The notes under the pieces are model-generated. The model made no database searches. It was not told where the DNA came from and saw only the letters and a program-made list of their open reading frames with translations. This document shows, piece by piece, positions 1-11,058 of a DNA stretch of 64,000 nt. Where the stretch lies: contig OX335653.1 of NCBI GenBank assembly GCA_946894095.1, forward strand, positions 13,955,001 through 14,019,000, given 5' to 3'. This stretch comes from Incurvaria masculella (Eukaryota; Arthropoda; Insecta; Lepidoptera; Incurvariidae). Positions within the stretch are counted from its first letter, which is position 1. Each line of letters begins with the position of its first letter. A program made the translations under genes and the position numbers.

Positions 1-1107
1 TGTCAAAATGAGTGAATCTAATGAAGAAATTCGATACATTTTAAAATTTTAGTACAAAAAAGGTAAAAATGCAACGCAAGCCGCGAAAAAAATTTGCGAT
101 GTTTATGGACCTAGTGCAGTGTCTGTGAGAGTAGCACAAATTTGGTTTAAGCGTTTTCAATCCGGAAATTTTGATGTCAAAGATGCACGTCGCTCTGGTC
201 GCCCTATTACGGATAAAATGGATGCCATTTTTGAAAAAGTGGAGCAAGATCGGCATATCAGTAGTTATGACGTAGCTGAAGAACTAGGAATTGACCACAA
301 AACAGTTTTGGCGCATTTGAAAAAAACTGGGTACACAAAAAAGCTCGATATTTGGGTACCTCACGAGCTCACTGAAAGAAACCTAATGAACCGTGTACTC
401 ATTTGTGATTCTTTATTACGACGTAATGAAACCGAACCATTTTTGAAGAAGCTGATAACTGGTGATGAAAAGTGGATCACGTACGACAAGAACGTGCGAA
501 AAAGGTCGTGGTCAAAGGCCGGTCAAGCTTCACAGACTGTGGCGAAACCCGGGTTAACTCGCAACAAGGTGATGCTGTGTGTGTGGTGGGATTGGAAGGG
601 CATTATTCATTATGAGCTGTTACCACCAGGCAGGACCATCGATTCTGAACTCTACTGCGAACAACTGATGAGATTAAAGCAAGAAGTTGAGAGAAAGCGG
701 CCGGAATTAATCAACAGAAGGGGTGTGGTTTTTCATCATGATAACGCTAGACCTCACACATCTTTAGCCACTCAGCAAAAACTAAGAGAGTTTGGCTGGG
801 AGGTGTTAATGCATCCGCCGTATAGTCCTGACCTTGCACCTTCAGATTTCCACCTGTTTAGGTCTCTTCAGAATTCTTTAGGCAGTGTCAGGTTAACATC
901 ACGAGAGGACTGCCAAAACCACTTGTCGCGGTATATTGATCAGAAGTCCCAATATTTCTATAGCAATGGGATCATGTCCCTACCTACAAGATGGCAAAAA
1001 GTTATCGAACAAAATGGTACCTACATACTTTAGTTAAATGTAAATAAACCATATTAAAAAATGTTTTGAATTTTCTTAAAAAATGCGAAGAAACTTTTTC
1101 CCCAACC
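1..1107 (+). mobile_element. mariner element copy 1, left end outside window
   Basis: The sequence from position 1 matches 59347-60452 almost base for base, with about a dozen substitutions and no indel noticed, so this is a second young copy of the same mariner. The right terminal repeat ends at about 1107 with the motif TTTTTCCCCAACC, followed by TATA, which fits a TA target site. The left terminal repeat lies before the window start. The transposase frame inside is interrupted early. Confidence 0.93.
8..1033 (+). pseudogene. mariner transposase, early nonsense codon
   Basis: This encodes a 341-codon mariner transposase that would bind the terminal repeats, excise the element and insert it at TA. 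The start is the ATG at 8, homologous to the ATG at 59353. Codon 15, at 50-52, is TAG where the other copy has TAC, so the intact protein cannot be made; the rest is open to 1033. The N-terminal half carries the helix-turn-helix region and the WVPHEL linker motif. The catalytic region keeps the usual GDEKWITYD, HHDNARPH and YSPDLAPSDFHLF blocks, giving a D,D34D triad. The linker and overall similarity point to the cecropia subfamily, which is inference. An internal GTG at 119 could only start a protein lacking the first DNA-binding part. Confidence 0.93.
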
Positions 1108-1309
1108 TATATTTATACTTGTCTATCTGCCACACGAGCAGACCATATCCAATTATTGCTTGCGAGCTCCCCAACTATAATAAAATACCTGTCCTATCGC
1201 TAAATGTTCAGTAACCGTTGTCGATTCGCAAAGTGATGGTACAGATGCCGGCAAAGAACTACGTAGAACCCCGGAGAACCACTATTTCGGAATGATTGTC
1301 TATAAATAT
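1108..1309. other. Spacer, nothing recognised
   Basis: AT-rich DNA between the mariner end and the next MITE fragment. I see no coding frame, repeat or RNA gene in it. Confidence 0.5.
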
Positions 1310-1687
1310 TGATAACTATTAATTATACAATAATAACCAGTAGGTTTTTTAATTAAACATTTTAATATACCTAAAGTTAATCTCTAACCTAAATCTTCTA
1401 TAACTACGAAATGCAAGCAAAAATTGTTCAGTTTTGGTATTGATAAGTATATACTAATACTTTTATGCTTCGAAATTTGCAGCCTATCATCTTATCATAT
1501 ATAGCAGCTTATCATATAAATATTTTGTCACCATAACTTATTTTTAAGGCGCCTTATCTAGGCAACGCAACCACTTGGCGCAGGCAGAACAACACATTTA
1601 GCTTAAGAGGGTTGGTATTTATCCTGTTATCCCAGTTTCAGCCATTTACGTTATCTTTACCATTTTTGTCGCGACATCCTAGTCTAC
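1310..1687 (-). repeat. Long-TIR MITE (family M), partial copy
   Basis: This matches the right-hand two thirds of the element at 9488-10041 and the copy at 55004-55316. Shared landmarks are the AT-rich middle, the block with ACGCAACCACTTGG, the TCAGAGGGTTGGT-like block, the CAGCCATTTACGTTATC block and an end reading CGACATCCTAGTCTAC. The opposite arm is missing or too diverged to trace. No coding capacity is seen. Confidence 0.72.
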
Positions 1688-2093
1688 ATACTATGTCCTG
1701 TAGAATTACTGTAGAGTATTTTTCTAAATCTAATGATAGTCTTTTTATATACTTCTTAGGCTATCCATTGGAGGTTCCGGTGTTCATGTAGCTAAAAATC
1801 GATGCCTTTTAAGTCCATACTTACTTTCCTACATACTGGTTCCGCAAAAAGACTGCTAAGTGACGAACAATACCAGTTGACTAACCTAGTAGTTATTGAA
1901 CAAGTTCAAAGGTGTTTTAGAAATTTAGCGTACTTAATAAATTTAAAACAGTTCATCAATCAGACAAGATTACTCACCAGGGTTGATGGCATGCCCTTCG
2001 TCCACGGTGGTCAGCGATATGTGAAGGAATAGCAGCAACATCGCTGAGACCTGTCAACAACGGAAAAGAACATTACTTCAATATCAGTATTGC
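1688..2093. other. Spacer before LINE fragment, nothing recognised
   Basis: A 76-codon frame at 1802-2032 looks like no family I know and is not supported by repeats or motifs. It may be eroded upstream LINE sequence, but I cannot show this. Confidence 0.4.
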
Positions 2094-2759
2094 ATGTGCA
2101 TCAAAATCTTTATAATAAAATCAAATAGAGACCAAATGATAAAATTGGGAAATTATTCTAGTCACTCTATGCCTATTAACTATGGAGTACCACAAGGCAG
2201 TATTCTAGGACCTATATTAATCCTTGCATACATAAACGACGTTTGCGGAATTGCTTTTGATGGAGGACGCATCATGGCTTTTGCGGATGATACGGCTCTT
2301 GTGTTTGTGGGCTCAGACTGGAGTGAGATATATCGATGGACGCAAGTAGGTCTAAACAAAGTTAAAAAGTGGCTAGATTACAATATCTTTACTTTAAATA
2401 CATCTAAAACGAAATACACTTGCTATAGTATAACAAATAAATAAATGCAAGAAATCGATGGGCACTTGCTAAAAATACATTCTTGTGACCTTAAGATAAC
2501 TAAATGTCAGTGTGAAATGGTCAAAAGAGTGCATACAATAAAATACCTTGGCATACTTTTGGATGATAGCTTAAACTGGAAGACACATATTACCGCTCTT
2601 TCTAGTAGAAATAGACGTTTGATTTATTTCTTTAAATGCATTCGTAATGTGGTGGATGATGCCACGCTGAAGATGGCTTACTTCGCTCTCTGTCCTTCAC
2701 TGATAAACTACTGTGGATCTGTCTGGGGAGCGGCAGCAAAGACACATCTAATAGAATAG
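2094..2759 (+). pseudogene. LINE reverse transcriptase fragment
   Basis: Two frames in the same register (2094-2444 and 2445-2759) are split only by a TAA at 2442-2444. The first holds the RT block GVPQGSILGPILILAYIND and the catalytic FADDTAL. The second carries the downstream VKYLG-type block (here IKYLGILLDDSLNW) and a thumb-like region ending at TAG. Endonuclease and upstream RT motifs are not visible, so the copy is 5'-truncated and decayed. The family is the jockey/CR1 side of non-LTR elements; the clade is unresolved. It differs clearly from the LINE at 57253. Confidence 0.85.
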
Positions 2760-3450
2760 GAGAGAGCGCAACGAGCTAAGAATAATGAGTTAAGAATAAT
2801 GTATAAAAAAACCATTAGGCTGTCATTCTTTTGACCTATGCCAAGAAGAGAAACTATTAACAGTGAGAGAACTAAAAAACAAAAACTAAGTTTACGCAAC
2901 GGTTCCAAAAATGTCTATTACCGTATTGTTGCAACAAAATTAAATGTAAATGTAATTTAAATGAAATAAGACAAGGCAATAGTTACATAAAACGAATTAT
3001 ACAAATATGGTTGAACACGCTAAACTAGGAAGAAAAAGAAGACCTACTAACAATTGTATACTGAAACTCACTTACACATATTGCATCAAATTGCACAGTC
3101 TAATCTCGCAATGGGCTATGGACGGTCTATTGGACATAGCGAGCAGTATACACGTACACTTAGTATTTTATTTCATTCTCCTAACGCAGTTACAGTTACT
3201 TACAGCCAAGACACATTCATATCACAATTTTGCTTATATTGTATATACGATTTCTATATTTTTTTGTTTTGACAGCATTAATATGTAAAAGTTTTAACTA
3301 ATCCTATTATACCCATGTAAAAACATTGGTAACAGTAATTTTTACAAGACAAACCTGGTTTAGTTAAACAATTGCAGTATTATGTATTAAATTGTTAATA
3401 ATAATAAGAATACAAAAATAAACAAAAGTTATGTTTTATATATCATGTTT
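2760..3450 (+). repeat. Probable 3' part of the LINE fragment
   Basis: Downstream of the RT frame the reading continues as broken short frames and then AT-rich DNA ending in an AATAATAATAAG-like stretch near 3400, as expected for a decayed LINE tail. The end point is uncertain. Confidence 0.4.
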
Positions 3451-3784
3451 GGCGATACGATCTAAATAAACTTATGTGCTGGTATGTCACGTGGGCTCTA
3501 GTTTCCTGCCGAAATCTGTATCAATGCATCCTTCTGTGTACTTTCGACGAAGCCCTTAGGAATATATTCTTGTAGCCCTTCTCTTTGAGGACGAATTTTA
3601 CATGAAAAACATGTAATAACACGTTTTACTTTGATCTCTATATTCTGCTCAAAATATAAATTACGAAATATATATGGATATGCCTCGTAACTAATGAAGG
3701 ATACATTTTTATTAACATGGAGCCCGTTTGAGGAGAACGTTATTTGCAAACTTATATCTTCCAATGTTCTGCGAAATGAAAAAC
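3451..3784. other. Spacer, nothing recognised
   Basis: No motif-bearing frame is present. The 113-codon minus-strand frame over 3498-3839 runs into the repeat at 3785 and has no recognisable family. Confidence 0.45.
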
Positions 3785-4060
3785 AAAACCGGCCAAGTGC
3801 GAGTCGGACTCGCACACGAAGGGTTCCGTACCATCGCAAAAAAAAACAAAAAAAAAAGTTTTTTGTATGGGAGCCCCCTTTAATTTTAATTATTTTTTAA
3901 TCTTACCAATTTGTTGCTATAGCGGCAAAATAAATACACCTGCCTACCTGTTACGGTTACTGAGATACAGCCCTGTGACAGACGGACAGACGGACGGACG
4001 GACAGCGGAGGCTTAGTAATAGGGTTCCGTTTTCACCCTTTGGGTACGGAACCCTAAAAA
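3785..4060 (-). repeat. Lepidopteran short interspersed repeat (family P)
   Basis: Read on the minus strand it starts TTTTTAGGGTTCCGTACCC, has GAC/GTCC-type tandem tetramers, a block GGGCTGTATCTCA-like, an AT-rich middle and ends GGCCGGTTTTG. Near that end lies the 19-base palindrome GTGCGAGTCGGACTCGCAC at 3797-3815. The same layout recurs at eight other places in this window. I recognise it as a repeat that is very common in Lepidoptera; I cannot assign it firmly to a SINE or DNA-element class. Confidence 0.88.
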
Positions 4061-5060
4061 ACCACATAGAACTTTTATGAAACCTAAATTATGCTTATTG
4101 CACTCCTATATAGACCGTAACCCTTTATACATTGTGGGTGATTAAAATAGACGATCTTGAATAGTTAACAGCAAATTTTAGCTGGTATTAAATAAGAGGA
4201 AACGATTTATAAGGGTTACATCTTGGAATCAAACCTGAGGCCTTGGCGTGAGAGCCAAGTATCCTCAATTAAAAACAGAGCCAGGTATTTTTGTCAACGC
4301 CATTTATTTCATTCCATTTCATTTATTTATTACACTTCTGGTAGTCAAACTACACTAAGTATCATATGAACCTGAATGATCCCCGGGTTCGAGCAACTCA
4401 ATGAAGAAGAACCCGCAAATAAACTTCACTGGTCTACTATATGTTAAGTTTTTTTTTATTTATTTTTTGAAAGAGCCAGTTTATTTTTAAATGGAATAAT
4501 CCTGATCGTAAACTGTGGAATGTATCCCAGGCGAGGTATTTTTTCTAAAGTCGCCACAAGTTGTACTTTCAAACGCTTGTGAAGTAGCACCTGGTCGGCC
4601 GGCATGGTTTCGCAGCTTATAGGCGGCGCCTCTTGGTCTAAATTCTGGCGTAGGGAATAGGTCGCCTTTTTTCTAAATCAGCTAAAATACCAATTAAGCC
4701 TTGGTTCAATTCCGCAGTTTAGCTGGACCAATTAGTTGTCGTCTCGCGCTGTCGCAAGTTTTAATGAAACGATTCTGTTATCCAAAGTCGGACCAATTCA
4801 TCAAGATTACACAAAAGGGCGGACAATACAATTTGGCGGGCAAATAAAGGCTGTAAACCTTCTTATTTATGTTCTTTGCTGTACCGTGTTTAATGAAATT
4901 GTTAGAGGATCTTGCAACATTTCGGATACTTAACAACAGAGATGTTTATTTATGCGTTAAATATTTAATTCTTAAATGGATTAACTCTCCACTCAGTTTT
5001 AATTATTTTGGTATGGCGGCGAGGACGGTGTTAATTTAAATCTACCATCAGATATTTGTT
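4061..5060. other. Spacer with one tRNA-like scrap
   Basis: Mostly unremarkable AT-rich DNA. At about 4212-4262, minus strand, a GGTTTGATTCC B-box-like motif follows a GGCTCTCACGCC-type arm, which looks like a worn tRNA or SINE head. A T-run lies at 4449-4464. No gene is supported. Confidence 0.35.
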
Positions 5061-5118
5061 ACCCATACGCACACACCTTCACGCCGCTCTCCCGGAGGGG
5101 TAGGTCGAGATGATCGAA
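5061..5118 (-). repeat. LINE 3' tail scrap
   Basis: On the minus strand this reads CCTACCCCTCCGGGAGAGC then GGCGTGAAGGTGTG. It resembles the piece at 8535-8585 and the common lepidopteran LINE 3' end with a small CCCC..GGGG stem followed by GGCGTGA. Confidence 0.5.
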
Positions 5119-5610
5119 CGCCATCCGTTACGATCACAGCACACCTCTTTCGCTTCACCTACCGACAACTTATCATACATGCTCTACGATTACGGGTGCT
5201 ACATAACTTTAAGAAGAATTACATAAATTCGCTCGCAGTACATTCTCGGCATATATTAAAAAAAAATCGTTCGAATATCATTGCTTGCGTGGTATTGGAT
5301 TTCTTTTAATGGAATCGAAATTTTGAATGGAGATTGATGACTCTCTTGAAAAAGTTTTAACTATTGTATACACGAATATGTAATATGTGTGTTCCAAGAC
5401 TGGTTCTCCTACTTTTTGAGCCTATCTTTCCTGAGTTCCCCGGCCCATTCCTGTCACCCGAACCTATTTTACAGCCAGCCTCGTGGATTCTTCAAGGGAC
5501 ACAATAGGAGGCCAGACTCTATAATCGAAACATTCGTAGAAAGAAAAAGGTGCCATGCCAGGACCTTCACTTAAGCAGTCTCCTTTAGTGCAAAGAACAT
5601 TAGATGTTGC
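5119..5610. other. Spacer, SINE scrap at 5549-5572
   Basis: Nothing convincing except GGTGCCATGCCAGGACCTTC, which is a minus-strand piece of the SINE body seen in full at 49137-49551. Confidence 0.45.
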
Positions 5611-5837
5611 CCGCAGTGCGATTACGAAGCACGAAACGGGGGAGGTTGGTTGTATTTAACAGCTAAATTGCGATAACGAAGCACCGGTAACCGCAGTGCG
5701 ATTACGAAGTGCGAAATTAAGTGCGGTTAGTACCCAAAAGTGACATATTTTGTAATCGAAAGCCGTCCGTTTGCTGTCAATTTGGGGTAGGTGCGGCACC
5801 TACACCTCATGTCGCGCTTCGTAATCGCACTGCCGGT
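5611..5837. repeat. Small foldback element (GCGATTACGAAG arms)
   Basis: CGCAGTGCGATTACGAAG occurs at about 5612 and again at 5692, and its reverse complement occurs at about 5815-5835. The inner copy and the right arm form a roughly 145-bp MITE-like unit, and the outer copy suggests a duplicated or nested arm. No coding capacity. Confidence 0.62.
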
Positions 5838-6420
5838 CCGAATTCGTAAACAAATTGATCAACAATTATTACAAAAAAGTAGCTAACCTGCTGTTATACG
5901 GATGAGTTTCGCTTGCCACTCTTGTAATTTCTTACTCGGTGATAAAAGATAAGGCTGGTTAGAAACTTATTACATTATTAGGAAGATTAATCGCATTAGC
6001 ATTTTAGACATATTTTAATTTTCTTTATTCTTGTAATAATGTTGCAAATATAATGAGCACAAATATGTCTGACACAAATGTATCTGAAGCAGTACGTATC
6101 TTATTTTTTTTAATCTTATCATAATACTTCTAATGTAGATTCGAGTGCGGTGTCTGCGGGTAGTTTGTCTAAATAACAGAGTAGGTACTAAGCCGGATCG
6201 CGCATAAATCAGTACGTGCGCGGCTGCCAGCGAGGGAGGTCGCACGTTCCAGCAATATTGGAATGCTGTGTAGCTTGCAGTGTAAATAACAATTTCAGAG
6301 ATATAACGGAAATAGTGCAGACAAGTTTTTGTCTGCATATCCAGTGATATTCACATCGTTTGGTAAAAGCTTCTGCATTATGGGTTGGATCCTTTTGCAT
6401 TCGATATCTAAACATTTTAA
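5838..6420. other. Spacer, nothing recognised
   Basis: AT-rich DNA with short overlapping minus-strand frames of no recognisable family. Confidence 0.45.
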
Positions 6421-6801
6421 ATTTTTGATGTGACTGGACATTTATGGCAAATACCAAGTCCGTCATAATATTAGCCCAGCACACGACATTCCAGAAGGAA
6501 TTAGGTGCCATGCCAGGACATTCCCTTTATGAGCACGGCTTGATTGAATTGGATGGAAAACATGGACATATTTTCATTGCCATTTAGACCATCTTTTCAT
6601 CATGGTAACAACCCGGGTGGATTTGATCCTAGTGGAACCGGATCAACCGTTTTGCATGGATTCTGAACAGTGGAACAGTATTCGTTACGAAATGCACTAA
6701 TCCGAATCAAAGTGATAAATAAAGTGATGAATGAACGGGGCGTGGACTTGAACCTCCGGCATGCAGGGCAAGTCCACGCGCTCTTGAGCTACGAGCGACT
6801 G
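6421..6801 (-). mobile_element. SINE copy a, tRNA-like head
   Basis: On the minus strand the head reads as a tRNA-like promoter: TAGCTCAAGAGCGCG is an A box and GGTTCAAGTCC is a B box, about 40 bases apart. The body then shares ACCCGGG, GATGG, GACCAT and ATGGAAAAC blocks with the other copies, and the tail carries TTAGCC..., then CCAGTCACATC. The body matches copy g. The copy is diverged. Confidence 0.8.
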
Positions 6802-7504
6802 GAATTGTTTATATCGATATATATGGAATTGCTTACATGGCGTATCTAAAATTATCAATCCACAGTTAGGTTAGGTTAGGTCAAAATCGAAATCGACCAA
6901 TTTTTACTTTGGTTGAATGAAAATGGGTTTCTTGTAAAACTACCCTTTTTTTAATACAACTGTTAAATTGACTTTCCAAAGTATTCGCCCGTCTAAATTC
7001 CTTTTCGATGCGGACATTAAACTGATTCACACAAGTCCGTCATAAGTGTTCCTTTTAATATGAGATGGAAGGCGGTGGTGTTGTACGATCAGGGCAATGT
7101 GTTTGTTAAGCTTCAAATAATGACGATTTTATAGTTCGCGCGCCGACCTATAAGCCGTGCTTCCTTTCAATTTACCGTCTTTACCGACCAGACTGGGAAG
7201 GGGCCCGAAAAATTGATTCTGTGAATCAGATGCGACCACTTCAGAATAGTACAGTAGATTCTCGATTGTTCAAGATTCCTCGTGCGGCACTTTCACCGAG
7301 GTAACATAAAACAGGTCGTAGGATCAGAAAAATACCCACCCAATACAAACGTAGTTTTGCAATCATTTGGGAAAACAATTTTTTATTTGGTATCGATAAT
7401 CACGCAACAAATATCTGTGTCTTCACTTTTAGTTTTTTGAAAAAATATTTTGGGTTGAAACACAGAGCTATGCACCTTGTCCGAGTTCCCAGTTATCTGA
7501 GCGG
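6802..7504. other. Spacer, nothing recognised
   Basis: Contains a short run of three TTAGG units near 6863-6879 and no gene-like signal. Confidence 0.45.
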
Positions 7505-8135
7505 GGGAACGGCAGAACGTCTAAAATGCAGATCGTATAATATCATATTTTAACAAAATTTTAAAACCATGCACAACGTATAATCGGCAGATCGTATAAT
7601 TTTATACGTAGTGCATGAAGAAGTTTAAAAAATAAAATTACTTATTTCTCCATGCATAACGTATAATAGTCACAACGTAAGAAAACCATGCATATCATAT
7701 AATCTAAAAACTTTTCATACGATAAGCGCCCTTATGAATATTTTTTAAGCGTATACTCGCACGCGACTTTTCGACCGTCTCAATTAGCAAAAGGTGGCCT
7801 TTCGAAATTGTAGCAAATTGTTACTCTTTAACAAATATCGAATCGTAGCAATTTCAGCGTTAAATGTATCGTTGATAGGGCGCTTTTTGCAGTGCTTTTG
7901 GCGTATTATACGTTCTGCATTGTTTTCTTTTTTTGGGAATTCACGTTAGAAATATTATACGTTGTGACTATTATACGTTCTGCATGATGCAAAGAGTTGA
8001 TTCTTTTTTTAAACTTTCTTCATGCACAACGTATAAAATTAAACGTTGTGAATATTATACGATATGCATGGTTTGGATTTTTTGGAAAAAAATACTTTTA
8101 TACGTTGTGAATATTATACGTAGTGAATACGACTC
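7505..8135. repeat. Foldback cluster of ACGTATAAT motifs
   Basis: The left part (7505-7735) is full of CACAACGTATAAT and GATCGTATAAT motifs, and the right part (7860-8135) holds the reverse forms ATTATACGTTGTG and ATTATACGTTCTGC. At the centre, ATAAGCGCCCTTA on the left faces TAGGGCGCTTTTT on the right. It is therefore a long imperfect inverted repeat made of many short sub-repeats, about a dozen in all. A 77-codon frame inside is a by-product. I do not recognise the family. Confidence 0.72.
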
Positions 8136-8286
8136 ATCCAAGCTAGGTACTAAGGTACTGGTTTAAATAATTTTAGGTATTTAATGGATACGACATTACC
8201 GTTATCTCATTAATTTGAAGCCGTACGAATTGTCGGAAGCAGGACGAATGTAACGACCAATACTTTTCAGATCATTTTCAAAATCT
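8136..8286. other. Short spacer
   Basis: Nothing recognised between the foldback cluster and the next repeat. Confidence 0.4.
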
Positions 8287-8427
8287 TTATTTCTGTTACC
8301 GCTATAACAATAAAAACCAATAAAAACTAAACAGGGCCACCATACAAGAAACGTGATTTATTTGGGTCAAATCTAGTCTAATGAACCCTTCGTGTGCGAG
8401 TCCGACTCGCACTTGGCCGGTTTTTTT
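8287..8427 (+). repeat. Family P repeat, 3' half only
   Basis: Only the second half of the lepidopteran repeat is present: the TACCGCTATAACAA block, the CCATACAAGAAACGTGATTT block, then CCCTTCGTGTGCGAG, the palindrome at 8394-8412 and TTGGCCGG followed by ten T. Confidence 0.8.
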
Positions 8428-8534
8428 TTTAAATAATTTAAAGTAAATTTACCTAATGCAATACCACTGCGCAGCAACCAAAATGCAAGAGATTTACAAA
8501 GCTAAATAGTCTTGGACTTCTCTCGGCGCTCTAT

Positions 8535-8585
8535 TATCTCTGCCTACCCCTACGGGGTGGCGGCGTGATTGTATATGCATGCAAC
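8535..8585 (+). repeat. LINE 3' tail scrap
   Basis: CTGCCTACCCCTACGGGGTG then GGCGTGATTGTATATGCATG has the short stem-loop and GGCGTGA motif usual at lepidopteran LINE 3' ends. No coding part is nearby. Confidence 0.55.
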
Positions 8586-9414
8586 ATCACACAAAAATAC
8601 AGATTCCTTTAATAGACATGCGGTTTCATTAAAATCAATCCTTCAAAATCTACTTATCTATCACAAATAAACGTATGTAGTAAAAGTTTATTATTAATTT
8701 ATGGTACGATTGTATCGTTCAAAATATTTATACGGTGAATAATTAACGCATGTATCAGAATAACACATGAAATTACCCACATCAACGTCACGTTGTACCG
8801 GAATATACAGTAGCAAGGTCGGGCAATACGACCCGAATTAAAATTAATAGAAAACTGAGTCACTCACTGAAGCATTACAACCATACATTGTGGTCCGTTC
8901 CGAGACATTCTACTTAATAATAAAACGTTCAAACAGAGCAGCCACTAAAGAAGGACAACATTCTCGGAGGCGCACGAGAGCCACTAGAGGCACGACAAGT
9001 TCCCACAAGGAGGCAATAAAATGCTGCGAGAGCGATGTTTGCGAGCTGGGGATAAGGTGGCACGGAACCCCGCCTTATGTACAATCCGCAACACTACACG
9101 CCACACCTAAGGGCATTTGAGCAACGCCTAGCTTCTAGGCAGCGCGTAGTTCTTGAGCGCTTTGAAAAATCGACGAGCAGTGCTTCTATTACAAGTTCAA
9201 AAGGTCAGGTTCAAAGTGTAGCGTTTATCGTGTCGTCGACAGTATCCATGTAGGGTGCCCATAATATACTCACAGTAATACAGTTCTGATAATAATATTA
9301 ACTGTTTATGTGCTATCATACACATTTTCTTGTAGACCAAACTGGAGTATTTTTGTAGTAATATGCGATAGTACGACATACAAACATGAGCGTAATATTA
9401 AGGTTTTCCAATGC
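8586..9414. other. Spacer, nothing recognised
   Basis: A 76-codon plus frame at 8890-9120 has no recognisable motif. Slightly higher GC at 8950-9170. Confidence 0.4.
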
Positions 9415-10287
9415 TGCATAACGGTGTTTCTTAACCTGGGTTCCATGGACCACTCGGGGGTCTGTAGCATCGGTGCTGAGGGTCCGTGTAGACTAGGAGG
9501 TCGCGGCAAAAATGGTAACGATAACGTAAACAGAAACTGGGTTCACAGGATAAAGTACAACCCTCTGAAGCTAAATGTGTCAGTCTGCCTGTTCCAAGTG
9601 GTTGCGTTACGTAGATAAGGCGCCTGAAAAAGTAGTCATGGTGACAAAAAATACATATGATAAGGAAAATGGATGCAAATGACGAAGCATGAAAGTATCA
9701 ATACATACTTGCTAAGCAATACAAAAACTGAACAAATCTTTGGTTGCATTTAGTAGTTATAGTCGATTTAGGTTACAGATATAACTTTAGGTATATTTAA
9801 GTATTTAATTAAGTAACCATCTGGTTATTGTTGTATAATTAATAGGTATCAATGTTTCCAGATAATCAGTATATTCATCAGCAGGTACATACCAGCATCT
9901 ATTTTATATAGCCAATCTAGAAAACGCAACCACTTGGGACGGGCAGACCGACATATTTAGCATCAGAGGGTTGGTCTCTAACATGTAAACCCAGATTCAG
10001 CCATTTGCCTTATCGTGACCAAAAATTTCGTGACCTCCCGGAATAGTGGCATGAGTGCTGATGACCATGTTTGATATAATGACAACAAATCCTACGCGTT
10101 ATGAATGTATAAAACGTTCTTTATTTTTACTTTTTCTGTGGCAATAAATATAGATTAAATAATAATAAATATTTTCAAAATGCCTTCTTTTCATTTCTTT
10201 TAAGTGAGTTCGGAAGGGGTCCGTAATAATTTAGAAATTCCGCAAGGGGTCTATGAGTACAAAAAGGTTAAGAAAACCTACTTTATA
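9415..10287. mobile_element. hAT-like MITE remnant split by family M MITE
   Basis: The left part at 9415-9487 reads GGTGTTTCTTAACCTGGG, then CCATGGACCACTCGGGGGTC. The right part near 10195-10287 reads GGGGTCCGTAATAATTTAG, then AGGGGTCTATGAG and AAGGTTAAGAAAACC. The ends are inverted copies around TTTCTTAACCT, as in non-autonomous hAT elements. The family M MITE at 9488-10041 lies inside it. The 8-bp target duplication is not clear. Confidence 0.5.
9488..10041 (+). mobile_element. Long-TIR MITE (family M), full copy
   Basis: The first about 130 bases, beginning GTAGACTAGGAGGTCGCGGC, return as an imperfect inverted copy at the end (…CGTGACCTCCCGG). Paired blocks include AACTGGGTT/AACCCAG, CCCTCTGAAGCTAAATGTG/ATATTTAGCATCAGAGGG and CCAAGTGGTTGCGTT/AACGCAACCACTTGG. 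The middle is AT-rich and non-coding. Related pieces lie at 1310, 13141, 50945, 55004 and 56385. Confidence 0.83.
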
Positions 10288-10640
10288 ACAATATTGGATG
10301 AGCGACCGTGGACTGTGTACATATCCCCCTGACTGTTTACTTCATCTAAGATTTTTATTCTACTTAATTATTATTTTGTATTTCATCTACTTCTGAAATC
10401 CTGCACTGCATTACCATATGATGATTCTATTTCGGGAACATGTCTGCCAAGTGTTTAAGGCGTTAAAAAGGGCAAGTTTTCTGCAACAATCTCTGACGGC
10501 ACTTTTGCCAAATCAATTATAAAACATGAAGCACAATTTCAGAGAAGTACAGTGTTTCTGAAACACAAGGTATAGGTATCGAAACCATCATAGTACGATC
10601 ATAGACGACAATTACAGACTATTTTTTTAACTGGTCATGA
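10042..10640. other. Mostly spacer, right hAT-like end near 10195-10287
   Basis: Beyond the hAT-like end nothing is recognised. Confidence 0.4.
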
Positions 10641-10740
10641 TTGGCTAATATGTCATGATGATATCATGACATTAGCCCAAACCCCACATTCCCGATTGAA
10701 TCAGATGCCATGCACGGACCTTCACTTTATAAGCACGAAT
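10641..10740 (-). repeat. SINE copy b, 3' portion only
   Basis: Minus-strand copy of the SINE 3' part: TTAGCC hairpin arms, CACATTCCCGA and GATGCCATGCACGGACCTTC. The head is missing. Confidence 0.7.
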
Positions 10741-11058
10741 TATGTATTTTTAATTTTTTTTTACTTTTTAAAAATAACATTAAAAATTAGATTAACAAAA
10801 CTAAATTAATTATTATGTTATCTTAAAAAGTAACGTCGTTAGTCAGGCTTAAAGTTGAGATTCCTTAAAACGCTGTGATTACTGTGATGACGTCACAGCT
10901 TCTGCCACGGTGTTCGGTAGGGGCTTGCAGACGAGTGCCAAGCAAGGCCCACGCACGGCGGCGACGAAACCTGTGACGTCACGCGGGTAACCCCAGCGTT
11001 TCAGTAAAGCTCAACTTTTAACCGTTATTTCCCGGAAAGTATTAGACATTTTGGAACG
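10741..11058. other. Spacer with GC-richer patch
   Basis: Two TGACGTCA-like motifs lie in a GC-richer stretch at 10885-10985 (CRE-type half-palindromes). No gene is seen. Confidence 0.35.

Noticed and set aside
6863..6881. Telomeric TTAGG repeats
   Set aside because: Only about three units, with another short run near 54625. Too short and isolated to be telomeric.
7933..8166. 77-codon frame in the foldback region
   Set aside because: Composed of repeated ATTATACGT words translated in one frame; no protein family.
9310..9618. 102-codon plus-strand frame
   Set aside because: It crosses the boundary between the hAT-like MITE and family M, so it is a by-product of nested repeats.
10885..10985. 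TGACGTCA-type motifs as a CRE-regulated promoter
   Set aside because: Two short motifs in a GC patch without any nearby transcript signal are not enough.
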